Of a stretch of 64,000 bases of DNA, positions 9,216 through 16,736 are shown in pieces. The stretch is taken from assembly GCA_947476625.1 (NCBI GenBank), contig CANJRA010000013.1, positions 1 to 64,000 of the forward strand, given 5' to 3'. The notes beneath the pieces were generated by a model that saw only the letters and a program-made list of their open reading frames with translations, was not told the DNA's origin and made no database searches. The number at the start of each line of letters is the position of its first letter. Positions within the stretch are counted from its first letter, which is position 1. This DNA is from Fidelibacterota bacterium (GTDB lineage: Bacteria; Pseudomonadota; Alphaproteobacteria; Rhodospirillales; Rhodospirillaceae). The translations under genes were made by a program, and so were the position numbers.

Positions 9216-9361
9216 GCCAATCCCCGTCAGATTTTCTGTCATCCGCGAGGGCGCGGAGAATACTTTCCTATTTCTCTACAAAATCGATCGACAATACGAA
9301 AATGGTGCGGAAACCTCCCACATCCCCTGCGACTCTGCCTGCATCACAGACGGAGGCACAC

Positions 9362-9535
9362 ATGCTTCAGACCGGCACACAGTTACTTTCCCGTTCCAGC
9401 GCGCGCGGCGCACACGCCGCCGCCTCTGTTACATTAATGTCCGACAGTTTTCAGCATGACAAACAATCTATCGGAACATTCGTATCGGACGCCCGTTTGA
9501 AACTGGTTCGCGCATTGCTGCGATGTAGCGAATGA
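9362..9535 (+). CDS. Small hypothetical protein (57 aa)
   Basis: An ATG at 9362 is preceded by a perfect GGAGG at seven-base spacing, in a region with no other gene. The 57-residue product starts MLQTGTQLLSRSSARGAHAA and ends in a short amphipathic helix (FVSDARLKLVRALLRCSE). I recognise no family. It is followed within ten bases by a 16-bp inverted repeat that separates it from the next small gene. The ribosome binding site is the main support. Confidence 0.45.
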   Translation: MLQTGTQLLSRSSARGAHAAASVTLMSDSFQHDKQSIGTFVSDARLKLVRALLRCSE

Positions 9536-9543
9536 CAAAATAC

Positions 9544-9606
9544 CTACGGGAAGAGCGTGCCGAGTTTTCTCCCAAACTCATCCCTCTCCCCACGTTCTTC
9601 CCGTAG
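9544..9606 (+). promoter_or_regulatory. Long-arm inverted repeat between two small genes
   Basis: Arms 9544-9559 and 9591-9606 pair over 16 positions, with one G-U, around a 31-nt pyrimidine-rich loop. No U-tract follows. It lies eight bases after one small ORF and 46 bases before the start of the next, so it may be an intercistronic processing or attenuation structure. Confidence 0.5.
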
Positions 9607-9652
9607 CATCTGTTGTACGTTTTGTTTCATACGAAATACGGAGTGCGTCGCG

Positions 9653-9922
9653 ATGACCGAGAACTCAGGATATGTAATTGAACTCGCCGGCAAGGCCGCG
9701 GGTTTGGTCGTGAAGGAAGGCAAGCGTTACAGATTTTATGCGTCGGAATACACGTTCTTCAGCTTGGAGCGCACCGTGTATCAATCGCCCGGTGAAGCCG
9801 AGGACGCATGCCGCCGATTGCTGTGGCCTGGACGCGCGCCGCGCCCTTTGACGCAGTTACAAAAGCCCACCCCATTCGTGCCGCACACCGCACTCGCGGG
9901 GTCGCCGCGGGGCTTTTTCTAG
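9653..9922 (+). CDS. Small conserved-looking hypothetical protein (89 aa)
   Basis: The ORF has 89 residues from the ATG at 9653. The N-terminal part (YVIELAGKAAGLVVKEGKRY, then RFYASEYTFFSLE) looks like a small beta-rich fold, and a Pro-rich tail ends in SPRGFF. The track frame opens earlier at 9557, but that part overlaps the inverted repeat and is Ser/Cys-rich. A clear intrinsic terminator at 9971-10006 supports real transcription. I cannot assign a function. Confidence 0.6.
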   Translation: MTENSGYVIELAGKAAGLVVKEGKRYRFYASEYTFFSLERTVYQSPGEAEDACRRLLWPGRAPRPLTQLQKPTPFVPHTALAGSPRGFF

Positions 9923-9970
9923 GTTCTAGTGTCTGTCCAAGCTGGAGCTCCGCATTGCGCCGGCCCACTC

Positions 9971-10006
9971 AACGCTCCGGGCGTATCCACGTCCGGAGCG
10001 TTTTTT
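9971..10006 (+). terminator. Intrinsic terminator
   Basis: The stem AACGCTCCGG (9971-9980) pairs with CCGGAGCGTT (9993-10002) over a 12-nt loop and runs into six T residues. It ends the small-gene transcript before the cytochrome gene. Confidence 0.85.
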
Positions 10007-10100
10007 GTCGCTTTCGCCAACCAGACATTGGAATTCAGGCCAGTCTCACCTAGTATGCCACCGATAATCGTTTTTCGTCAGTCGACGCGAGGGAGGGGCA

Positions 10101-11396
10101 ATGAAAAAATTTAATGTTCTCTGGGCAGTATTGGCATCGTTAAGCCCGCTATTTGGATCAGCTATGGCCGCCGAGCCTGTGGCTGATCGGGGTGAGTACG
10201 TCGCTCGCCTGGGCAACTGCGTTGCCTGCCATTCTATCCCAGACGCACCGCCGTTCTCAGGCGGTCTCAAGATGGCCACGCCGCTCGGGGCTATTTACGT
10301 CACGAACATCACGCCGGATAAAGAAACCGGCATCGGCAATTACACCTATGAGGATTTCGACCGCGCCATGCGCCTTGGCATCGCCAAGGACGGTCACAAC
10401 CTCTATCCCGCCATGCCTTATCCTTCGTACGCAAAAATGAACGAAGAAGATATGAAGGCGCTGTTCGACTTCTTCATGAAGTCCGTGCCGGCGGCGAAAG
10501 TGGTCAACAAGCCGAGCGAAATTCCGTCTCCGCTTAATATCCGCTGGCCGTTAAAAATCTGGAACTTTGTCTTCGCCGACGACGATCGCTATGAAGCTGT
10601 CGCCGGCAAGGACATGGCATGGAACCGCGGCGCTTACCTCACCCAGGGTCTCGGCCACTGCGGCGCCTGTCACACGCCGCGCGGTATTGCCTGGAATGAA
10701 AAAGGCCAAAACGAGAATGACAGCAAATTCCTGATCGGAGCGCCGCTCGACAACTGGTCAGCATCCAACCTGCGTCAGGACGTCAACACCGGCCTAGGCC
10801 GTTGGAAAAAAGAAGACCTCACCAGCTTCCTGAAAAACGGCCACAACAAATTCGGCAGCTCTTTCGGCAGCATGACCGAGGTCATCAACAATTCCACCCA
10901 GTACATGACAAATGAAGATATCAATGCCATGTCGACATACCTGCTGTCGTTGGAAGGTTCACGTGAGAAGGATGCCAATCCTTACACGTATGTTCCCGCC
11001 ACTGCCGAGGCCTTGAAGGAGCGTAAGTACGATGCCCCGGGATCCCTCACCTATATGCAGCAGTGCGTGACCTGCCATCTTATGGATGGGGCTGGCTTCG
11101 CGCCCTACCTGGCGCCGATTGCTGGTAACCCGATCACTGTTGACCCGAGCCCGGACTCACTCATCAACATCGTGCTCAATGGCACGCAGCCTATAGTTGT
11201 CGATGGGATGCCAGATGCTTACCGGATGCCGGTCTATCGCATCTTGCTGTCGGATAAGGAGATCGCCGACGTGGTGACCTTCATCCGCAACGGCTGGGGC
11301 AATAAAGCCTCGCCCGTCACAGCTGAGAAAGTCGCCGAGATCCGCAAGCTCACTGATCCGGCCAGCGACCAAGTACATATCCTCAGAATGAAATGA
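10101..11396 (+). CDS. Exported triheme cytochrome c (Adh-subunit type)
   Basis: This periplasmic c-type cytochrome has 431 residues. A signal peptide ends near residue 24 (SAMA-AEP). Three CxxCH heme sites are present: CVACH at 40-44, CGACH at 187-191 and CVTCH at 322-326. The arrangement and the segment GGLKMATPLGAIYVTNITPD match the cytochrome subunit of membrane-bound alcohol, aldose and gluconate dehydrogenases, which passes electrons to ubiquinone. No catalytic quinoprotein or flavoprotein subunit is adjacent, so it works either with a partner encoded elsewhere or alone. It converges with a monoheme cytochrome, and a bidirectional terminator lies between them. Confidence 0.88.
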   Translation: MKKFNVLWAVLASLSPLFGSAMAAEPVADRGEYVARLGNCVACHSIPDAPPFSGGLKMATPLGAIYVTNITPDKETGIGNYTYEDFDRAMRLGIAKDGHNLYPAMPYPSYAKMNEEDMKALFDFFMKSVPAAKVVNKPSEIPSPLNIRWPLKIWNFVFADDDRYEAVAGKDMAWNRGAYLTQGLGHCGACHTPRGIAWNEKGQNENDSKFLIGAPLDNWSASNLRQDVNTGLGRWKKEDLTSFLKNGHNKFGSSFGSMTEVINNSTQYMTNEDINAMSTYLLSLEGSREKDANPYTYVPATAEALKERKYDAPGSLTYMQQCVTCHLMDGAGFAPYLAPIAGNPITVDPSPDSLINIVLNGTQPIVVDGMPDAYRMPVYRILLSDKEIADVVTFIRNGWGNKASPVTAEKVAEIRKLTDPASDQVHILRMK

Positions 11397-11420
11397 GGGC
11401 GTGCTAAAGATAGCGTAACA

Positions 11421-11454
11421 AAAACGGCCCCCACCTCACGGTGGGGGCCGTTTT
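11421..11454. terminator. Bidirectional intrinsic terminator
   Basis: A perfect 15-bp stem (11421-11435 with 11440-11454) with a TCAC loop carries A4 on one side and T4 on the other. It therefore ends both convergent cytochrome transcripts. Confidence 0.9.
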
Positions 11455-11489
11455 CTATTGTCTCGCCCTGAGGGCTTTTGGCCTGCAGC

Positions 11490-11897
11490 TTATTTAATGC
11501 CGGCGCACACTTTCTGATCGCTCGAAACCTTCGTCAGATAAGCGATCAAGTCGGCTCTGTCTTTAGGATCGCGGACGCCCGCGAAACCCATCGCGGTACC
11601 CGGCATGAAGGTCAGCGGATCATTGAGGAATTGATCGAGGGTCTTTTCATCCCACGTCAGACCAGAGTTTTTCATCGCGTCCGTGTATTCGAAGCCCGTA
11701 AATGTCCCCGCTTTTCGTCCGACCACGTTGCAGTGCGGCGGGCCGATAACAGGCATATCGAGCGCATGGCACGTCCTGCACTCTTCGTAATGATGTTCGC
11801 CGTTGTGGAGATCCGCCGCGGCGGCACCAAACGCAAAACCTGCGCTCGCAACAATCCCAGCGAGCACAACGTAGGTAGACTTAATCGAACGAAACAT
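11490..11897 (-). CDS. Class I c-type cytochrome (c2/c-550-like)
   Basis: This is a 135-residue exported cytochrome. A signal peptide of about 28 residues ends in AAAA-DLH, the heme site CRTCH is at residues 40-44, and the segment FMPGTAMGFAGV supplies the sixth, methionine ligand, as in mitochondrial-type and c2 cytochromes. It is a soluble periplasmic electron carrier between quinol-oxidising and oxygen-reducing complexes. A GAGG lies upstream of the ATG. It is 43 bases downstream of pntB but is probably a separate unit. Confidence 0.9.
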   Translation of the reverse strand: MFRSIKSTYVVLAGIVASAGFAFGAAAADLHNGEHHYEECRTCHALDMPVIGPPHCNVVGRKAGTFTGFEYTDAMKNSGLTWDEKTLDQFLNDPLTFMPGTAMGFAGVRDPKDRADLIAYLTKVSSDQKVCAGIK

Positions 11898-11940
11898 TTT
11901 TAGACCTCAAACCCTTTTTAGATTGAAACAATGGACACTC

Positions 11941-13335
11941 TTAAAGACCGCTGACAATTTCCTCCGTCATCTTCTTGGCATCGCCCAGCAGCATCATCGT
12001 GTTGTCGCGGTAGAACAGCTCGTTGTCCACACCCGCATATCCCGTCGCCATGGAACGCTTCACGAACAAAACGGTCTTTGCCTTCTCCACGTCCAGGATC
12101 GGCATTCCGTATATAGGACTCTGCGGATCGGTTTTCGCGGCCGGATTAGTAACATCGTTGGCGCCCAGCACATATACCGCGTCGGCGGTCGAGAATTCGT
12201 GATTAATCTCTTCTAATTCAAAGACTTCGTCATAGGGCACATTGGCTTCGGCCAACAACACATTCATGTGACCGGGCATGCGCCCCGCCACCGGATGGAT
12301 GGCGTACTTCACTTCGACGCCTGCGGCTTTCAGTTTATCGGCCATTTCGCGCAGGGCGTGCTGTGCCTGCGCCACCGCCATGCCGTAACCCGGCACGATG
12401 ATGACCTTGCTGGCGTTCTTCATGATGAAAGATGCATCGTCGGCCGAGCCCGCCTTATGCGGCCGCACTTCTTTCTTGGTGCCGCCGCCCGCAGCGGCCG
12501 TATCACCGCCGAAGCCGCCCAGGATGACGTTGAAGATCGAGCGGTTCATGCCCTTACACATAATGTAGGACAAGATCGCGCCCGACGATCCCACCAGCGC
12601 CCCGACGATGATCAGAAGACTGTTCTGCAACGTGAAGCCGATGCCCGCCGCTGCCCAGCCCGAGTAGCTGTTCAACATCGACACCACGACCGGCATATCG
12701 GCGCCGCCGATGGGCAGGATCAACAGGAAGCCCAGCACGAAGCTGAGCGCCATGATGACAAAGAACAGCCCGTGGCTTTCGCTTTGGCAGAACATCACAA
12801 TCAACACGACAATGGCGATGCCGAGCAAAGCGTTAAGCGGATGCTGCCCTTTGAACACCAGCGGATTGCCGGTCATCAGCCCTTGCAACTTGGCGAAAGC
12901 GATCACCGAGCCTGAGAACGTGATCGCGCCGATGGCCAGACCCAACGACATTTCCACCATACTTCCGGCGGAGATTTCGCCCACAGAGCCGATGCCGTAG
13001 CTTTCCGGCGCCAGCAGCGCGCCTGTCGCCACCAGCACCGCCGCCATGCCCACCAGACTGTGGAACGCGGCCACCAGTTCCGGCAGCGATGTCATTTCGA
13101 TCTTCTTGGCGATGAAATAGCCCACCACGCCGCCGACCGCGATACCGCCGACAATCCAGGTATATTCCTGCACCACCGGCGACGTCAGCGTGGTGATAAT
13201 GGCAATCGCCATACCGATCATGCCAAGCGTATTGCCCTTACGTGCGCTTTCCGGACTTGAAAGGCCGCGCAGCGTCAGGATGAAGAAAATCCCCGCGACG
13301 ATATAAGCAAGAAGCGTTGCCCCTGCGATTGTCAT
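11941..13335 (-). CDS. pntB: NAD(P) transhydrogenase subunit beta
   Basis: PntB carries most of the membrane helices and the NADPH-binding domain III of the proton-translocating transhydrogenase, which drives NADPH formation from NADH with the proton gradient. Hydrophobic helices fill residues 5-260. The C-terminal domain has the nucleotide loop VIIVPGYGMAVAQAQ, then VLLAEANVPYDEV and GANDVTNPAAKTDPQSPIYG, all hallmarks of the family. I use the ATG at 13335 (MTIAGATLLAYIVAG), giving 464 residues, four bases after the preceding gene. It is the last gene of the pntAA-pntAB-pntB operon. Confidence 0.95.
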   Translation of the reverse strand: MTIAGATLLAYIVAGIFFILTLRGLSSPESARKGNTLGMIGMAIAIITTLTSPVVQEYTWIVGGIAVGGVVGYFIAKKIEMTSLPELVAAFHSLVGMAAVLVATGALLAPESYGIGSVGEISAGSMVEMSLGLAIGAITFSGSVIAFAKLQGLMTGNPLVFKGQHPLNALLGIAIVVLIVMFCQSESHGLFFVIMALSFVLGFLLILPIGGADMPVVVSMLNSYSGWAAAGIGFTLQNSLLIIVGALVGSSGAILSYIMCKGMNRSIFNVILGGFGGDTAAAGGGTKKEVRPHKAGSADDASFIMKNASKVIIVPGYGMAVAQAQHALREMADKLKAAGVEVKYAIHPVAGRMPGHMNVLLAEANVPYDEVFELEEINHEFSTADAVYVLGANDVTNPAAKTDPQSPIYGMPILDVEKAKTVLFVKRSMATGYAGVDNELFYRDNTMMLLGDAKKMTEEIVSGL

Positions 13336-13339
13336 GGCG

Positions 13340-13666
13340 CTACTTGCCCTTCTTTTTGAACATCGCAAGCATGCGCTGGGTCACCAGGAAGCCGCCGAAG
13401 ATATTCACCGACGCCAGCACCACGGCCAGAAAACCGAGGATCTTCGCAGGGCCAACCATTTCGGGGCCTGCCGCCAAAATCGCGCCGACGATAATCACGC
13501 TGGAGACCGCGTTGGTCACCGCCATCAGCGGCGAATGCAGCGCAGGCGTTACGCTCCACACCACATAGAAGCCGACGAAGACCGCCAGCACAAACACCGT
13601 CAGCAGATACCAGAAGTCGTTCGGGCCATGAGCTGCATGTCCCGCCAATTCAACTACGTGATCCAT
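13340..13666 (-). CDS. pntAB: NAD(P) transhydrogenase alpha subunit, membrane part
   Basis: This 108-residue protein has three or four hydrophobic helices and the segment SVTPALHSPLMAVTNAVSSV, which is diagnostic for the membrane part of the alpha chain. In enteric bacteria this piece is fused to the soluble domain. Here it is a separate gene, as in most alphaproteobacteria. It lies 10 bases from pntAA and 4 bases from pntB, so the three are one operon. Confidence 0.95.
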   Translation of the reverse strand: MDHVVELAGHAAHGPNDFWYLLTVFVLAVFVGFYVVWSVTPALHSPLMAVTNAVSSVIIVGAILAAGPEMVGPAKILGFLAVVLASVNIFGGFLVTQRMLAMFKKKGK

Positions 13667-13676
13667 GGAAATCTCC

Positions 13677-14825
13677 CTAACCCGCGAGCGATGGATGGAC
13701 GACAGCGCCGTCCTTGGTGACGAGCGTGCCCTTCACCAGTTCATCGTCCCAGTTGATTTTCAACGCAGCGGTGCCCTTCTCCAGCATCGGCGTCACGAAA
13801 TTGAAGATGTTCTTGGCGAACAGCGCGCTGGCATCACGTCCCAACCGCGACGCCATATTAGTGTACCCGAGGATCGTCACACCGTTGGACGTCACAATCG
13901 CCTGATCCTTCACCGTCCCCGCAACGTTGCCGCCGGCTTCGGCGGCCAGATCGACGATCACCGAGCCGTTCTTCATGCCGGCCACCATCTCGGCCGTCAC
14001 CAACGACGGCGCAGGACGGCCCGGAATCAACGCCGTCGTGATCACGATGTCGGCCTTCAACACTTCCGCATGCACGGCTTCGGCTTGTTTCTTCTTGAAG
14101 TCGTCGTCCATTTCCTTGGCGTAACCGCCCGCCGTCTGCGCGGCTTTCATTTTTTCTTCATCGACGACAATGAATTTTCCGCCCAGCGATTCTACTTGTT
14201 CCTTCGTCGCGTAACGCACGTCGGTGGCATACACTACCGCGCCCATGCGCTTAGCGGTCGCGATGGCTTGCAAGCCAGCAACACCGGCCCCGAAAATCAA
14301 CACGCGCGCCGGAGCAATCGTCCCGGCGGCGGTCATCATCATCGGCATCGCTTTACCGAACGTTGCCGCGGCATCGACCACGGCCTTGTAGCCCGCCAGG
14401 TTCGACTGCGACGACAGAATATCCATCGATTGTGCACGGCTGATGCGCGGCATCAGCTCCAGCGCAAACGATGTCACACCCTGCTGCGCCAACGCCTGCA
14501 TCAACGGCTTATCGGTCAACGCCGACAGGTGCGCTACGAGAATGCTGCCCGACTTGAGGTAACCAACCTCATCCAATCCCTCGGCAGCGGTCATGGGTTT
14601 TTGAATTTTAAACACCATGTCCGCACCGTGCGCGGCATCCGCCGCCGACGGCGCAATCGTCGCGCCGGCGTCGGTAAAGGCACCATCATTGAAAGATGAT
14701 CCGGCACCCGCGCCGGTCTCGACCGTAATCCGCGCACCGAGTGCACTGAATTTCTTGATGGTGTCGGGTGAAACTGCGACCCGGGATTCCCCAGCGCGTC
14801 GCTCTTTTAGAACGGCAATCTGCAT
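13677..14825 (-). CDS. pntAA: NAD(P) transhydrogenase alpha subunit, soluble part
   Basis: PntAA is the cytosolic NAD(H)-binding domain I. The N-terminus MQIAVLKERRAGESRVAVSP resembles alanine dehydrogenase, to which the domain is related. The Rossmann loop appears as ARVLIFGAGVAGLQAIATAK, and the family segment GGNVAGTVKDQAIVTSNGVT is near the end. Starting at the ATG 14825 gives 382 residues with GGAGAAGGGG upstream; the frame opens 17 codons earlier. It is the first gene of the operon, and the region to 15020 should hold its promoter. Confidence 0.95.
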   Translation of the reverse strand: MQIAVLKERRAGESRVAVSPDTIKKFSALGARITVETGAGAGSSFNDGAFTDAGATIAPSAADAAHGADMVFKIQKPMTAAEGLDEVGYLKSGSILVAHLSALTDKPLMQALAQQGVTSFALELMPRISRAQSMDILSSQSNLAGYKAVVDAAATFGKAMPMMMTAAGTIAPARVLIFGAGVAGLQAIATAKRMGAVVYATDVRYATKEQVESLGGKFIVVDEEKMKAAQTAGGYAKEMDDDFKKKQAEAVHAEVLKADIVITTALIPGRPAPSLVTAEMVAGMKNGSVIVDLAAEAGGNVAGTVKDQAIVTSNGVTILGYTNMASRLGRDASALFAKNIFNFVTPMLEKGTAALKINWDDELVKGTLVTKDGAVVHPSLAG

Positions 14826-15020
14826 CGCTTCGTCCCCTTCTCCCTTGGCCCGCCCGAGAACGACCGCAGCGCACACAAACTCAACAATTGCGCCAAAATC
14901 CCTCGCACCGCCCGTAGGTTATACTCTCGCAGGAACATCTCAGCTGTTTCAAGCGTCTTATTCTAGCTTATCGCCGCCAAAACGCTTTAGACTGACAGCG
15001 CGGCAGAACCGGGAGGCGCA

Positions 15021-15923
15021 ATGCGCAGTGTTTGGCGTGGTTTTTCAAACATTGCGTGGATCGGCACCGCTTTAGCCGTATACGCAACCTTCCCCCATAC
15101 GCTCCAAGCAGCGCCCGTCCAATCTGAACGCCTCACCTATGAGCTGATGCTTGGCGGCCTGCACGTCGGCGATGCGATGATTTCACTTGAGCAAACCGAC
15201 CGCGACTATTCCACCGGCATAAAAGTTACCGCGCGCGGCGTCGCCAAGATGCTGCAGAATTTCCAAGCCGACATGAAGGGCCAGGGCCATTTCATCACTG
15301 CGCCCGGCGGCAACAAGCTGGAACCCGTGAGCTACAAACGTCAGTGGTCGACCGACGAGGTCGCCAACGACATGACAATGACCTTCGATCCGCAAACCCG
15401 CGTCGCCGTGGTCGAGGAGCGTTTATTCAATCCCACCACCGGCAAAGCCCTCACACGCGACGAATTGCCCTGGAGCAAAGGCAATCAATCCAAACCGGTT
15501 CCACCGGATATGCGCACCGGCGCACTCGATCCCATGGCAGCCTTTGTCGCCGCCCGCGCCCAGATCATGGCGCAAGGTGTGACGACCAGCGGACCCAAAA
15601 GCTTCCGCGTGCCGATCTATGACGGCAACAAGCGTTACGATGTCGTCGGAAAAACCGCCGCCGTGCGCGTGATCGCCGTCAACGGCGTCGAACGCTCATT
15701 GATGCCGCTGGTGGCGCGCATCGAGCCCGTCTTCGGCTTCACCCGTGACGCCGAAGACCGCATGCGCGAAGCCGAAGGCAAATTCCTCTTCACCCCCGAC
15801 GAACGCTTTATCCCGGTACAGCTGACCGTCACCAACGACCTCGGCAGCGCCGTCATGAACCTCGCCGCCGACTGCAGCACCGACGCCGCCCCTTGCGATA
15901 ACTTCGGCCGGGACACGCAGTAA
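15021..15923 (+). CDS. DUF3108 domain-containing exported protein
   Basis: This 300-residue protein has an N-terminal signal sequence (hydrophobic segment followed by TLQA-APV near residue 31) and a beta-rich body. The opening of the mature part, ERLTYELMLGGLHVGDAMIS, is the DUF3108 signature: periplasmic proteins of unknown role with a lipocalin- or LolA-like beta fold. GGAGGCGCA precedes the ATG directly. It is divergent from pntAA. Its stop codon runs directly into a palindromic repeat at 15923. Confidence 0.85.
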   Translation: MRSVWRGFSNIAWIGTALAVYATFPHTLQAAPVQSERLTYELMLGGLHVGDAMISLEQTDRDYSTGIKVTARGVAKMLQNFQADMKGQGHFITAPGGNKLEPVSYKRQWSTDEVANDMTMTFDPQTRVAVVEERLFNPTTGKALTRDELPWSKGNQSKPVPPDMRTGALDPMAAFVAARAQIMAQGVTTSGPKSFRVPIYDGNKRYDVVGKTAAVRVIAVNGVERSLMPLVARIEPVFGFTRDAEDRMREAEGKFLFTPDERFIPVQLTVTNDLGSAVMNLAADCSTDAAPCDNFGRDTQ

Positions 15924-15941
15924 TCCGTACCTGGTACGGAT
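15923..15941. repeat. Post-stop palindrome, copy 1
   Basis: The 19-bp perfect palindrome ATCCGTACC-T-GGTACGGAT starts on the last base of the DUF3108 stop codon. The same core recurs at 16663-16714, 18090-18108 and, degenerate, at 38397-38415, each time just after a stop codon. Confidence 0.8.
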
Positions 15942-15954
15942 GACGCAGTTCGCG

Positions 15955-16281
15955 CTAGTTGTCCCGTTTCCAGTCGTATGATCTGACGACTTCCGCGACG
16001 ATTAACTCGTACCAATCGCACCACGAGCGCCGCCCCTCATCGCGCACGGCGGCATGAGCCGCATCTGCCTTCCAGGCCAGCGCCGCTTCATTGTCACGCC
16101 AGTAGCTGACGGTAATTACAACTCCGTCATCACCGCGCACACTATGAATTCCAACATAGCCGGGAAACCGCGCCGCAGCTTCGCCCATTGCCGCTCCCGC
16201 CGCTTCATAACCTTCCGGGTCGGAAGCCGCGCGCTTGGACACGAAAATCACCGCGACGACACCGGGACTTACGTGAACCAT
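15955..16281 (-). CDS. Antibiotic biosynthesis monooxygenase-like protein
   Basis: This small protein of 108 residues has the ABM ferredoxin-like dimeric alpha/beta-barrel fold. Visible features are the opening strand VVAVIFVSKR, the central FPGYVGIHSVRGDDGVVITV and the element YWRDNEAALAWKADAAHAAV, in which the Trp-rich helix is typical. Such proteins include heme-degrading and quinol-oxidising monooxygenases; this one lacks enough specific residues to choose. It lies three bases after the DUF486-type gene and is probably co-transcribed with it. Confidence 0.8.
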   Translation of the reverse strand: MVHVSPGVVAVIFVSKRAASDPEGYEAAGAAMGEAAARFPGYVGIHSVRGDDGVVITVSYWRDNEAALAWKADAAHAAVRDEGRRSWCDWYELIVAEVVRSYDWKRDN

Positions 16282-16284
16282 CCC

Positions 16285-16599
16285 TTAGCTCCACTTATGG
16301 AACGCAAAGAACCCGGCTGCGATCAAGCATCCGAAAGCAGCCAGATGATTCCAGCGGATCGCATCGCCGAGATAAAACACCGAGAACACCCCGAACACAC
16401 CAATCGTGATAATCTCCTGCATCGTCTTTAATTGCGCGGCGGAATAGACCTCATACCCAATCCGGTTCGCCGGCACCGCCAAGCAATACTCGAAGAACGC
16501 GATGCCCCAACTGACGGGAATCACAACCCATAACGCCGTTCCAGGAAATTTCAACTGCCCGTACCATGCAAACGTCATGAAGACGTTGGAAGCAAGCAA
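16285..16599 (-). CDS. DUF486 (DMT-like) membrane protein, start region damaged
   Basis: The protein is a small four-helix DMT-type membrane protein of the DUF486 family, recognisable from ASNVFMTFAWYGQLKF and ending in FGCLIAAGFFAFHKWS. As drawn it has 104 residues from a TTG at 16599, a few residues shorter than homologues. Upstream in the same frame the DNA reads ATG AAC TGG ACT TAA and then IAPIGLLLASN, with GGAG before that ATG (16632). The natural start therefore seems to be 16632, and a stop codon interrupts codon 5. Either an internal TTG rescues expression or the gene is dead. It precedes the ABM-like gene. Confidence 0.7.
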   Translation of the reverse strand: MLASNVFMTFAWYGQLKFPGTALWVVIPVSWGIAFFEYCLAVPANRIGYEVYSAAQLKTMQEIITIGVFGVFSVFYLGDAIRWNHLAAFGCLIAAGFFAFHKWS

Positions 16600-16662
16600 C
16601 AGCCCGATGGGCGCGATTTAAGTCCAGTTCATTTACATATCTCCACAAACACAGATGACACA

Positions 16663-16714
16663 CGCAAATCCGTACCAGGTACGCAGTTATGTTGGTACCT
16701 GGTACGGATTTGCG
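16663..16714. repeat. Post-stop palindrome, copy 2 (20-bp arms)
   Basis: Two copies of the GTACC-centred palindrome core are arranged as a perfect 20-bp inverted repeat (16663-16682 with 16695-16714) around a 12-nt loop. It ends 22 bases downstream of the stop of the ABC1-kinase gene on the minus strand. It is the most elaborate copy of the family in this window. Confidence 0.8.
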
Positions 16715-16736
16715 AGCACGGCGCTTCCAACAAAGT

